NCBI RefSeq assembly: GCF_027533625.1
Contig: NZ_JAQAGZ010000014.1
Coordinates: forward strand, 124,001-188,000
DNA length: 64,000 bases
Direction: 5' to 3'
From: Paenibacillus gyeongsangnamensis
GTDB taxonomy: Bacteria; Bacillota; Bacilli; Paenibacillales; NBRC-103111
In this document: piece by piece, positions 35,070 to 43,554 of the stretch
Position numbering within the stretch: position 1 is the stretch's first letter
Layout: the number at the start of each line of letters is the position of its first letter
The notes under the pieces: model-generated
What the model was told of the DNA's origin: nothing
Database searches by the model: none
Seen by the model: the letters and a program-made list of their open reading frames with translations, nothing else
Program-made: the position numbers and the translations under genes

Positions 35070-37398
35070 TGAAGGACAAGATATTTTCAAGGCGGTAACC
35101 AAATTGAATCCCGAGCAGCGGCGAGCCGTGGAGACGGTGGACGGACCTCTGCTCATCATGGCGGGGGCCGGATCCGGGAAAACGCGGGTGCTGACGCACC
35201 GCATCGCCTATTTGATCGCTACGCGCAAGGCCGCGCCATGGAGCATCCTGGCCATTACCTTTACGAACAAGGCGGCCAGGGAGATGCAGGAGCGCGTCAG
35301 TGCGCTCGTCGGACCGCAGGGGCAGGATATTTGGGTATCGACCTTCCACTCGATGTGCGTGCGCATCCTGCGCCGGGATATCCAGCGGATCGGATTTACC
35401 TCGAACTTTACGATTCTTGACTCGGGCGACCAGCTGTCCGTCGTGCGGAACTGCATGAAGGAGCTGAACATCGATACGAAGAAGTTCGAGCCAAAGGCCG
35501 TTCAAGCGGCGATCTCGAACGCCAAGAACGAGCTGCAAACGCCCGAGCGCGTAGAACAGAAGATCGGGGACTATTTTGACGGCATCGTGGCCAAGGTGTA
35601 TAAGCTGTACCAGAAGAAGCTGCGGGCGAACAACTCGCTCGACTTCGACGACTTGATCATGACGACGATCCAGCTCTTTCAGGAACAGCCCGATGTGCTG
35701 GACTTTTATCAGAACAAGTTCATGTACATTCACGTGGACGAGTATCAGGATACGAACCGGGCGCAGTATATACTGACCCGGATGCTTGCGGACAAGCACA
35801 AGCGCATTTGCGTCGTAGGGGACAGCGACCAGTCGATTTACCGCTGGCGCGGGGCGGATATCAGCAACATTCTCGATTTCGAGAAGGATTACCCGACGGC
35901 AACGACGATCCTGTTGGAACAAAATTACCGTTCGACCTCGAACATCCTGAATGCGGCGAACAAGGTCATCGCCAACAACATGGGCCGCAAGCCGAAGAAC
36001 CTATGGACCGACAAGGGCGAAGGCAACAAAATCAAGCTCTACCTGGCGGATTCGGAGCACGAGGAAGGCTATTTCATTACGGGTGAAATCCGTAAGAATG
36101 TCGAAGGCGGGCGCCGTTACAGCGACCACGCCATCCTGTACCGCACGAACGCCCAGTCCCGGGTCATCGAGGAAATTCTCATCAAATCGGATATTCCGTA
36201 CCAAATCGTCGGCGGCATCAAGTTCTACGACCGCAAAGAGATCAAGGACATTCTCGCTTATTTGCGGCTCATCTCGAACCCGGACGACGACATCAGCTTC
36301 ACGCGGGTCGTCAACGTGCCGAAGCGAGGCGTCGGCGACACATCGCTGGATAAGCTGGCGGCCTTCGCAGGACAGCACGGCGTATCGATGTTTGCGATAC
36401 TGGAGAACGCGGATATGCTGGACGTGACGGCGAAGGCGCGCGGAGCGCTGTACCAGTTCAAGGACATGATCGAGAATCTGTACCGGATGACGGATTATTT
36501 GTCCGTCACCGAGCTGACCGAGCAGGTCTTGGAACTTTCGGGGTACCGGGAGGAGCTGAAGCGGGAAAATACGATCGAATCGCAGGCGCGGCTGGAGAAC
36601 ATCGACGAGTTCTTGTCCGTGACGATGGAATTCGAGAAGCGCAACGAGGATAAGTCGCTCGTCTCGTTCCTCACGGATCTCGCGCTCATTGCCGATATCG
36701 ATTCGATGAATAACGAACCGGACGAGGAAGCCCGGAGCGGGGTCGTGCTGATGACGATGCACAGCGCCAAGGGTCTCGAGTTCCCCGTCGTATTCATCGT
36801 CGGGCTGGAGGAAAGCGTGTTCCCGCACAGCCGGGCGCTGATGGACAACGAGGAGCTCGAGGAGGAGCGTAGGCTCGCTTATGTTGGCATTACCCGCGCC
36901 GAGGAGGAGCTGTTCCTTACGTGCGCCCGGATGCGCACGCTCTTCGGCCGCACGGCGACCAATGCGCCGTCACGCTTTCTGAAGGAGCTGCCGGGTGAAA
37001 TGATTGAGCAGGTGAGGGCCGGCGGAGGTTTCGGCAGCCGCGGCGGCGCGGCCTCCTGGGGCGGCGGCGAACGCCGCTTCGGCAGCACGGGCAGCTACGG
37101 CGGCGCCTCCGGCGCTGCTGCGCCGCAGACCGCGCCAGGACGCTCGCCCGTAAGCTTCCGTTCGCCGGGCGCTGCTCCCGCAGGCGCTTCGCCGGCGGCC
37201 GCGACTTCGGCTACAGCTTCAGCGGCTAAAGCAATAGATTTTACGATGGGAGACAAGGTTTCCCACGGCAAATGGGGCACCGGCACCGTCGTCTCCATTA
37301 AAGGCTCCGGCGACGATACCGAGCTGCAGATCGCATTCCCGGCACCTGTCGGCGTGAAGCGGCTATTGGCCAAGTTTGCACCGATTACAAAGGTCTAA
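35062..37398 (+). CDS. pcrA: ATP-dependent DNA helicase PcrA
   Basis: Superfamily 1 helicase of 778 residues, 3'-5', acting in repair, rolling-circle replication and clearing of RNA polymerase. Motifs: Q motif LNPEQRRAVE, Walker A AGAGSGKTR, DEYQDTN (Walker B region), GDSDQSIYRWRGAD, NYRST, and TMHSAKGLEFPVVF; the C-terminus has a Gly/Ala-rich linker then a Tudor-like GDKVSHGKWGTGTVVSIKG. Full length. ligA follows after 63 bases. Confidence 0.96.
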   Translation: MINEGQDIFKAVTKLNPEQRRAVETVDGPLLIMAGAGSGKTRVLTHRIAYLIATRKAAPWSILAITFTNKAAREMQERVSALVGPQGQDIWVSTFHSMCVRILRRDIQRIGFTSNFTILDSGDQLSVVRNCMKELNIDTKKFEPKAVQAAISNAKNELQTPERVEQKIGDYFDGIVAKVYKLYQKKLRANNSLDFDDLIMTTIQLFQEQPDVLDFYQNKFMYIHVDEYQDTNRAQYILTRMLADKHKRICVVGDSDQSIYRWRGADISNILDFEKDYPTATTILLEQNYRSTSNILNAANKVIANNMGRKPKNLWTDKGEGNKIKLYLADSEHEEGYFITGEIRKNVEGGRRYSDHAILYRTNAQSRVIEEILIKSDIPYQIVGGIKFYDRKEIKDILAYLRLISNPDDDISFTRVVNVPKRGVGDTSLDKLAAFAGQHGVSMFAILENADMLDVTAKARGALYQFKDMIENLYRMTDYLSVTELTEQVLELSGYREELKRENTIESQARLENIDEFLSVTMEFEKRNEDKSLVSFLTDLALIADIDSMNNEPDEEARSGVVLMTMHSAKGLEFPVVFIVGLEESVFPHSRALMDNEELEEERRLAYVGITRAEEELFLTCARMRTLFGRTATNAPSRFLKELPGEMIEQVRAGGGFGSRGGAASWGGGERRFGSTGSYGGASGAAAPQTAPGRSPVSFRSPGAAPAGASPAAATSATASAAKAIDFTMGDKVSHGKWGTGTVVSIKGSGDDTELQIAFPAPVGVKRLLAKFAPITKV

Positions 37399-37461
37399 TC
37401 TTTATCATTATAGTAGATTATAAGAAGTAGAAGATGCTGATCTGAGAGGATGGAATTCCCG

Positions 37462-38517
37462 ATGCGTGACGCTTTGGAAACCATGAAGGCCCTCATCGAA
37501 GAAATCAACAAACATAATTACGCTTATTACACGCTGGATGAGCCGGCGGTAAGCGATGCGGAATACGACGCGCTGTACGCCAAGCTGCTCCAGCTGGAGC
37601 AGGAAACCGGCACCATGCTGCCCTATTCCCCTACCCAGCGGGTCGGGGGGGAGCTGCTCAAGGGCTTCGATCCGCACCGCCATATGGCGCGTCTGTGGAG
37701 CCTGGACAAGGCGCAGAACCATGAAGACCTTATGGCATGGCATAACCGCGTTCAGAAGCTTGTGGGCGATTATAACGCACAGCATCCGGAAGATCCGCTG
37801 CCGGCTCCTTCGTTTGTGCTGGAGCTGAAGTTCGACGGCCTCACGCTGAACCTGACCTACGAACGCGGCGAGCTGGTCCAGGCGGCCACCCGTGGCAACG
37901 GGGTCGTCGGCGAGGGCATTCTGGCGAATGTGAAGACAATCCGGTCCATTCCGCTGCACATCCCTTACCGGGACGGCAAGATCGAGATCCAGGGCGAGGG
38001 CATCATGAATTTGTCCGTGCTGGAGGCGTATAACCAAACGGCGGCGGAGCCGCTGAAGAACGCGCGGAATGCCGCGGCGGGCGCTTTGCGCAACCTGAAC
38101 CCGAGGGTAACGGCCGAGCGCAGGCTGAACGCTTATTTTTACAACGTAGGCTATTCGGAATCGCTGCAGTTTACGGATCATCAGGAAATGGTGGATTTTC
38201 TGAAGGAAAATCATTTTCGGGTCAGCCCGTTCGTGAAGTTTTTCGACAATATCGATGCGGTCGAGAAGGAATTGGAGCATATCGTCGATATTCGCGGTAC
38301 GCTCGATTTCCTGATCGACGGGCTCGTTATTAAAGTAACGGATATGCGCACCCGCGAGGTGCTTGGCTATACCGATAAATTCCCGCGTTGGGCGGTAGCC
38401 TATAAATTTGAAGCCGAGGAAGCGGTAACGACACTTCAAGGCGTGGTGTGGAATGTCGGCCGGACCGGCAATAAGTATATTTTAACAAACAAAAGTTATG
38501 AACCGTTTTGTTGTTGA
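37462..38517 (+). pseudogene. ligA: Native NAD-dependent DNA ligase, truncated by an insertion
   Basis: GC-rich backbone gene at the normal ligA position behind pcrA. Present are domain Ia (NYAYYTLDEPAVSDAEYDALY), the adenylation Lys in LELKFDGLTLN, GEGIMNLSVLEAYN, ARNAAAGALRNLNPR and the motif-V region PRWAVAYKFEAEEAVTTLQG. The frame follows native sequence to VGRTG, then reads 16 foreign residues (KYILTNKSYEPFCC at the end) and stops. OB fold, zinc finger, helix-hairpin-helix and BRCT domains are all missing, so it should not ligate. ATG 37462 is better spaced from AGAGG than ATG 37450. A complete ligA follows in the insertion. Confidence 0.9.
38459..38470. other. Left junction of the foreign island, in the GRTG codons of ligA
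   Basis: The codons for Gly-Arg-Thr-Gly form a perfect 11-base palindrome GCCGGACCGGC (38459-38469). Right after it the base composition drops from GC-rich to AT-rich and homology to ligA ends. It may be the integration target of the element. The other junction is not in the window. Confidence 0.6.
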
Positions 38518-38618
38518 TATAATCCAATTAAATAGAGGGTTTTAAGACTTTTGTTCAATACAAATAGGAGATAAACGAAATAAACGAAATATATACCTTT
38601 TCTGCGATGACTTTTGTT
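38488..38618. repeat. Short repeats at the left end of the island
   Basis: ACTTTTGTT occurs at 38547 and 38610 and inverted as AACAAAAGT at 38488; ATAAACGAA is repeated in tandem at 38571 and 38580. They lie between the junction and the foreign ligA and could be recombinase arm sites or regulatory sites. Confidence 0.45.
38515..38523 (+). promoter_or_regulatory. Extended -10 promoter of the incoming ligA
   Basis: TGATATAAT is a full extended -10 element; a weak -35 (TTATGA) lies 17 bases upstream. It lies within 50 bases of the junction, so the element brings its own promoter for the ligase. Confidence 0.6.
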
Positions 38619-38641
38619 TAAGAAAGTGGAGGTGTGATATT

Positions 38642-40633
38642 GTGAATGTGAAAGAACAGATTGAGGATTTAAGAGCACAGGTAAAATACCACAATGAAAA
38701 ATATTATGATAAGGATCAGCCAGAAATAACCGATTATGAGTATGACAAACTTTACAAAGAATTAAAAAGGCTTGAAGAAGAATTTCCAGAATTCATTAGT
38801 TCTGATTCCCCTACACAAAAAGTAGGAAGCTCTGTTAAACGTGAATTAAGAAAGGTAGAACATGATGTACCAGTAATAAGCCTACAAGATGTATTTACAA
38901 AAGAGGAAATATACAATTTTGTAAATAAAGTAAGCTCACAGGTTTCTAACCCTAAATTTGTAGTTGAGATGAAAATTGATGGTTTGACCGTAATGTTAAG
39001 GTATCACAATGGTAAATTAACGGAAGGAATTACGAGGGGGGATGGTGAGGTCGGAGAATCAGTTTACGAAAATCTTTTAGAGATAAAGTCAATTCCTAAA
39101 GAGATTTCTACTAAATTACCTTATTTAGAGGTTCGTGGGGAAGTTTATATGTCCAATGAAACCTTTGAAAAAGTATTACAGAATCAAAAAGATGCTAATG
39201 GTAAAAAATATAAAACACCAAGGAACTTAGCAGCAGGTACTTTAAGGCAGTTAGATTCAAGAGTGGTTAGAGAACGTAACCTGGATATATTCGTTTTTAA
39301 TCTTGAAATATCAGAAGGTAAAGAATTCACTTCCCATAGTGAATCGTTGGATTGGTTAGAAAACCAAGGATTAAAAACAATCCCAGATTATAAAGTTTGT
39401 ACAACAGCAGATGAAATATGGAAGTATGTATCAGAGATAGGAGAGAAAAGATCAACTTTATCCTTTGGTATCGATGGAGCTGTTATAAAAGTTGATAATC
39501 TGAGCGACAGGAAAGTATTGGGGACGACAAGTAAAGTGCCAAGGTGGGCTGTTGCCTTTAAATATCCACCGGAGCAAAAGGAAACGGTCATTAAAGACAT
39601 TAAAGTACAAGTAGGTCGTACGGGCAGATTAACGCCTTTAGCTCTTTTAGAGCCAGTTATATTAGCAGGCACTGAAGTTTCTAAAGCGACTTTACACAAT
39701 CAAGATTTTATTGATTCTAAGGATATACAAATAGGTGATACTGTTGTTATACAAAAGGCAGGCGACATAATTCCTGAAGTTGTTAGAAGCATTCCTGAGA
39801 AAAGACCGAGCAATACCGTTAAGTACACAATACCTCAAATGTGTCCTATCTGTAATTCCCCAACTGTTAGAGATGAAAACGGAGCGGATATTCGTTGTGG
39901 TGGAAACGAATGTCTAGCCCAATTGATCAGGGGAATTACCTATTTTGCTTCTAAAGATGCGATGGATATAGAAGGGTTTGGGCCAAGCTCAGTCGAGTCT
40001 CTTATGTCTGAAGGATATATCAAAAATATAGCAGATATTTATCACCTTAAAGAATATCGTGATGAGCTAATTGAGAAAGGAATAGTTGGACGGGAGAAGT
40101 CGGTTGATAACCTGCTGAATGCGATTGATAAATCAAAAGAAAATGATTTGGACCAGCTAATTACAGGGTTTGGAATAAAGAATGTAGGAAAGCAAACGGC
40201 AAGAGCGTTGACTTCTAGTTTTGCAGACATAGACGAAATTAGTAACGCTACCTACGATCAATTAATTATGTTACCGGATTTTGGTGATACAGTTGCAACT
40301 AGCGTTTTGAGTTTCTTTAGTCTTAACAGTACGCATGAATTAATTGAAAAACTGAAAAGAGCAGGTGTTAATACCCAATCAAAAGTATCAGAAATAAGCA
40401 AAGACGACAGATTTACGGGGAAAACATTTGTTATTACCGGAACGCTTCCGAATCTAAAGAGAGACGAAGCTACTCGATTAATACAAATGCATGGTGGCAA
40501 AGTATCGGGTAGTGTTTCCAAGAAAACATCATTTGTCCTTTCGGGAGAAGAAGCAGGAAGTAAATTAACAAAGGCAGAGGAATTAGGCGTTAAAATAATT
40601 AATGAGGAAGAATTTAACAATTTGTTAAAGTAA
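38642..40633 (+). CDS. ligA: Complete NAD-dependent DNA ligase carried by the island
   Basis: A full 663-residue LigA: domain Ia YYDKDQPEITDYEYDKLYKEL, adenylation Lys in VEMKIDGLTVML, GEVYMSNETFE, PRNLAAGTLRQLDSR, PRWAVAFKYPPEQ, OB fold from VGRTGRLTPLALLEPV, zinc finger CPIC...C...C, helix-hairpin-helix repeats and a C-terminal BRCT domain (FTGKTFVITGTLPNLKRDEA). AT-rich codon use, unlike the backbone. GTG start with GGAGGTG upstream. It probably replaces the truncated native ligA, because LigA is essential in Bacilli; that is inference. It is closed by its own terminator. Confidence 0.95.
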   Translation: MNVKEQIEDLRAQVKYHNEKYYDKDQPEITDYEYDKLYKELKRLEEEFPEFISSDSPTQKVGSSVKRELRKVEHDVPVISLQDVFTKEEIYNFVNKVSSQVSNPKFVVEMKIDGLTVMLRYHNGKLTEGITRGDGEVGESVYENLLEIKSIPKEISTKLPYLEVRGEVYMSNETFEKVLQNQKDANGKKYKTPRNLAAGTLRQLDSRVVRERNLDIFVFNLEISEGKEFTSHSESLDWLENQGLKTIPDYKVCTTADEIWKYVSEIGEKRSTLSFGIDGAVIKVDNLSDRKVLGTTSKVPRWAVAFKYPPEQKETVIKDIKVQVGRTGRLTPLALLEPVILAGTEVSKATLHNQDFIDSKDIQIGDTVVIQKAGDIIPEVVRSIPEKRPSNTVKYTIPQMCPICNSPTVRDENGADIRCGGNECLAQLIRGITYFASKDAMDIEGFGPSSVESLMSEGYIKNIADIYHLKEYRDELIEKGIVGREKSVDNLLNAIDKSKENDLDQLITGFGIKNVGKQTARALTSSFADIDEISNATYDQLIMLPDFGDTVATSVLSFFSLNSTHELIEKLKRAGVNTQSKVSEISKDDRFTGKTFVITGTLPNLKRDEATRLIQMHGGKVSGSVSKKTSFVLSGEEAGSKLTKAEELGVKIINEEEFNNLLK

Positions 40634-40657
40634 AAAAGACAACTCAGAATGGTCAAG

Positions 40658-40697
40658 AAGGTGTGCTTACTGAATAAGTGGCACACCTTTTATATTT
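40658..40697 (+). terminator. Terminator of the island ligA
   Basis: AAGGTGTGC pairs with GCACACCTT, followed by TTATATTT. Confidence 0.85.
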
Positions 40698-40719
40698 ATT
40701 TTATGCTTGCTACAAGCAG

Positions 40720-41819
40720 CGGCACACCGCGATGCGCATTCACAAGCGGCTCATGACCGAGTGCATCGGATACGACGCTTCATATCCGCTCGTCCAGCGC
40801 TATGTGGAGCTTGCGGGAGTACCGGTACCAAGAAGGTACGCTTGAACTGGACTGGCAGCCCGGCGAAGCGGACTTTTACGACGTTAGCGGCGAGAAGCGG
40901 ATGTACAAGTTCCTGTGCGTGAGCTTCCCCTACAGCAACGCCGGTTACGTTCAGCTCTTTGGCGGAGAGACCGTGGAGTGTGTGGCTCATGGCTTGCAGG
41001 ACTTGTTCCGTCGCATGGGGGGCGTACCGACACGCCTGATCTTCGACAATGCCAGCGGTGTAGGCCGCCGCGTCAGCGAGAACGTGAGTTATGGCGGAAG
41101 TATTCCTGCGTTTCAAGGCACACTACGGCTTTCAGATCACCTTCTGCAACCCATACGCGGGGCACGAGAAGGGCAATGTCGATTACAAGGTCGGCTACAT
41201 GCGGCTGAACCTGTTCGTTCCCTTGCCGACCGTCACCGACGTACAAGCCTTCAACCGGGAATTGCTGGATCGCTGCGAGGCCGACTGGCAGCGCGAACAC
41301 TACAAGAAGGGCGAAGCCATATCCCGGCTGTTTGAACAGGACAAGAAGACGTTTCTCTACTTACCGAAAACATCGTTTGCCACATGCCGATACACCCGAG
41401 AGAAAACAGATGGTAATGGGAAGTTCCTGATTGACGGCAAGCATTTCTACTCGTCATCCCCCGAATGGGCCGGACGCGAGTTGGTCGTCCGCATTGGCGC
41501 CCACACTGTAGAACCGTTCGCACCAAACGGGGAGCCCATTAGCGCTCATATCCGAATGTTTGGCAAGCAGCGTACGGACAGCGTCTATGTAAAGACAACG
41601 CTCAGCCGTCTGCTTCAAAGCCCCAGGGCTTGGCGAAACAGCCTCATTCGTAAAGCTCTGCCGGAGCGCCTGCGTGAAGAAATGGACGGCCTCGAACGTG
41701 CTGAGCTCAAGGAGGTACTTCAGACGATGCATGACCTGTCTGGGCGATATGACTTTGACACGGCTCTGCAGGCGATGGAACAAGCAGCGAAGCTCGGAGC
41801 GCTTGAACAGTGCCAATAG
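40720..41819 (+). pseudogene. istA transposase, truncated and frameshifted (IS21 family)
   Basis: Three frames follow each other: RHTAMRIHKRLMTECIGYD with YPLVQRYVEL, then LELDWQPGEADFYDVSGE to RLIFDNASG (part of the DDE integrase core), then FKAHYGFQITFCNPYAGHEKGNVDYKVGY, which holds the last acidic residue region. Frame changes lie near 40820 and 41090. The N-terminal helix-turn-helix is absent. Cannot make a working transposase. Confidence 0.8.
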
Positions 41820-41926
41820 CGTCGTGTGCTAGCGGCAAGGCTGGCAACGTTCGAACCGGAAGAGCGTAGCAGCGTTGACTTGGGCATCTACGACAACATC
41901 TTGAAGCTGGCTGGAGGTGCGGCAGG

Positions 41927-42684
41927 ATGAACGTAACCCGTGAACGTGAATCGCCCCGCAGTGAAATCTCGAGCTTCTGTAAGAAGCTCGTGCTCAGCCA
42001 GCGCGCCGTGACGCTATGCGAAACCGAAGCCACGCCGAAGCAGGAAGAATTTCTTTACCGCGTGCTGTCCGAGGAGATGGAAAGCCGCGAGCGCAGTCGC
42101 CGAAGCCGTCTCATAAGCCGTGCGGGGTTTCCGGTGTACAAGACGCTCGAAGGCTACGACCGGCATGGCCTCAAGCTACCGTCGTCTCTGCAGTGGAGCG
42201 ACCTGGCGGAAGGGACGTTTATTCAAGGAAAACGCAACCTCGTGCTCTACGGGCCTGTCGGCACCGGCAAACCGAATCTAGCCATTGTGGCCGGGCTGCG
42301 AGCCTGCGAGTTAGGGCTGTTGTCCGTGAAATTCTATACGGTCGCGGAACTTGTGATGCGTTTAGCCGAGGAAAAGCGCGGCGGCACGCTAGAAAAGCTT
42401 ATAAGCGAGATCCAGAGCGATGCCAGCTCCTCATTCTCGACGAGTGGGGCTACGTTCCAGTGGACAAGGAAGGTTCGCAGCTGCTTTTCCGCGTCATTGC
42501 CGACAGCTACGAGAGTCGCAGTCTGGTCATTACGACGAATCTGGAATTTTTGAAGTGGAGAGCCGTCTTCACAGACGACCAAATGGCCGCTGCGATGATT
42601 GACCGGCTGACGCACCACGGGCACCTGCTCGTCTTCGAGGGCGAGAGCTACCGAATGAAGTATGCCCTGATGAAAGAACACTAG
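41927..42684 (+). pseudogene. istB helper ATPase, frameshifted (IS21 family)
   Basis: The first part reads as IstB with Walker A region YGPVGTGKPNLAI, where the usual Lys-Thr is Lys-Pro, so ATP binding is doubtful. Near 42415 the frame shifts, and LLILDEWGYVPVDKEGSQLLF (Walker B), VITTNLEF and MIDRLTHHGHLLVFEG continue in the next frame to 42684. In an intact element IstB assists target capture by IstA. Confidence 0.8.
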
Positions 42685-42697
42685 GAGGCGCTGAGAA

Positions 42698-42850
42698 ATG
42701 AAGAAGCAAATAAGCCATGATGATTTGACGGAGATGGAAGCGGCCGTCCAGCGGTTACGGGAAGAGATTCAGCGCTTGCAAAAGCAGCGCGACGCTTTGG
42801 AGCGAGGTAATGTAGAATTGTACCGAAAACTAACGGAACCGAATTTTTGA
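42698..42850 (+). CDS. Small coiled-coil protein of the IS21 remnant
   Basis: A 50-residue frame with ATG preceded by AGGAGGCG, 13 bases behind istB. From residue 12 to 46 it is an uninterrupted charged helix with heptad spacing (EMEAAVQRLREEIQRLQKQR), so a coiled coil is likely. GC-rich like istAB. Accessory role unknown; it may be expressed even though istA and istB are broken. Confidence 0.5.
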   Translation: MKKQISHDDLTEMEAAVQRLREEIQRLQKQRDALERGNVELYRKLTEPNF

Positions 42851-42870
42851 AGCCCAAAACGAACAAAAAA

Positions 42871-42891
42871 TACCCATCCGAACGATGGGTA
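42871..42891 (-). terminator. Hairpin, possible minus-strand terminator
   Basis: TACCCATC and GATGGGTA with a five-base loop. Only on the minus strand is it followed by a T run, but no minus-strand gene is seen upstream. It may instead belong to the IS21 end. Confidence 0.4.
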
Positions 42892-43440
42892 AAAATGCAC
42901 GATTTTTCGGGGTAATTTTGCTTGACGAAATACACCTTGCGCTTACGTTCTACCTAAGCCGGACGCTTGTAGGCGCGAGATACCTCTTCGTTAATGGGGA
43001 TCTGCTGGCAGTCGATTGTTAAGTGCCATGCACCATTGTAAAAACTCTTGTTCTTTGGTTGACTCTGATTTTCTCTGATCGACATATGAAAAGCCCTCTC
43101 TCGGTTTGAACCGAAATGGAGTTCGAATTTCAACCTCACTCCCGGTGATCGATTGCAAATATTTAGTTGATGTTTACACAACATCGGAATACCCTGCAGG
43201 TGGCAGTCGTGTAAAGGTTTCTAACTATGTATTAGTAATTCAGTCATAATTGTTTCAACAGGAAGTCGGACTTTGGTAAAGGACAAAAAAATGAGCCCTT
43301 GCAAATAAACAAGATACTGTTTATTACAAGGGCTTTGATAATGCTCGAAAAGAAACACGAAGTCTGAATTCAGGTTTTTCTCGATTTTTTTTGATTGGGG
43401 CGTATGGAGCAATAAACAATAGAAAGAATATAATAACAAC
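42892..43440. other. Intergenic region between IS21 remnant and restriction operon
   Basis: No convincing gene. A 76-codon minus-strand frame (43184-42954) has no clear ribosome site or family. GC content falls from left to right, so the stretch probably contains the joint between IS debris and the restriction module. CCCTTGCAAATAA and its complement TTATTACAAGGG form an imperfect inverted repeat near 43294-43336. Confidence 0.4.
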
Positions 43441-43478
43441 ATATTTTGTTTTGGTATCTAAATACCAAAACAAAATAT
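43441..43478. repeat. Perfect 17-base inverted repeat before the restriction operon
   Basis: The arms ATATTTTGTTTTGGTAT and ATACCAAAACAAAATAT are exact complements with the four-base spacer CTAA. The repeat ends three bases before the -35 hexamer at 43482. It could be an operator for a dimeric regulator or a control site of the restriction operon; it lacks a T tract and is not a typical terminator. Confidence 0.85.
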
Positions 43479-43481
43479 ACG

Positions 43482-43510
43482 TTGACATTAATTATCTGCG
43501 ATGCTATATT
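43482..43510 (+). promoter_or_regulatory. Strong sigma-A promoter of the type I restriction operon
   Basis: TTGACA (43482-43487), exactly 17 bases, TATATT (43505-43510). It lies 45 bases upstream of the first gene. Confidence 0.8.
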
Positions 43511-43554
43511 TTATGTATGATAACAGTGAGTTGTTTTGCAAGGGGGTTATAAAG

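Larger units (their letters stand above)
40717..42850 (+). mobile_element. IS21-family insertion sequence remnant
   Basis: Contains 5'-truncated istA, istB with a frameshift, and a small accessory frame, all on the plus strand. GC-rich compared with the island around it, so it came separately. The left end is lost near the ligA terminator; terminal repeats were not found. Confidence 0.8.
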
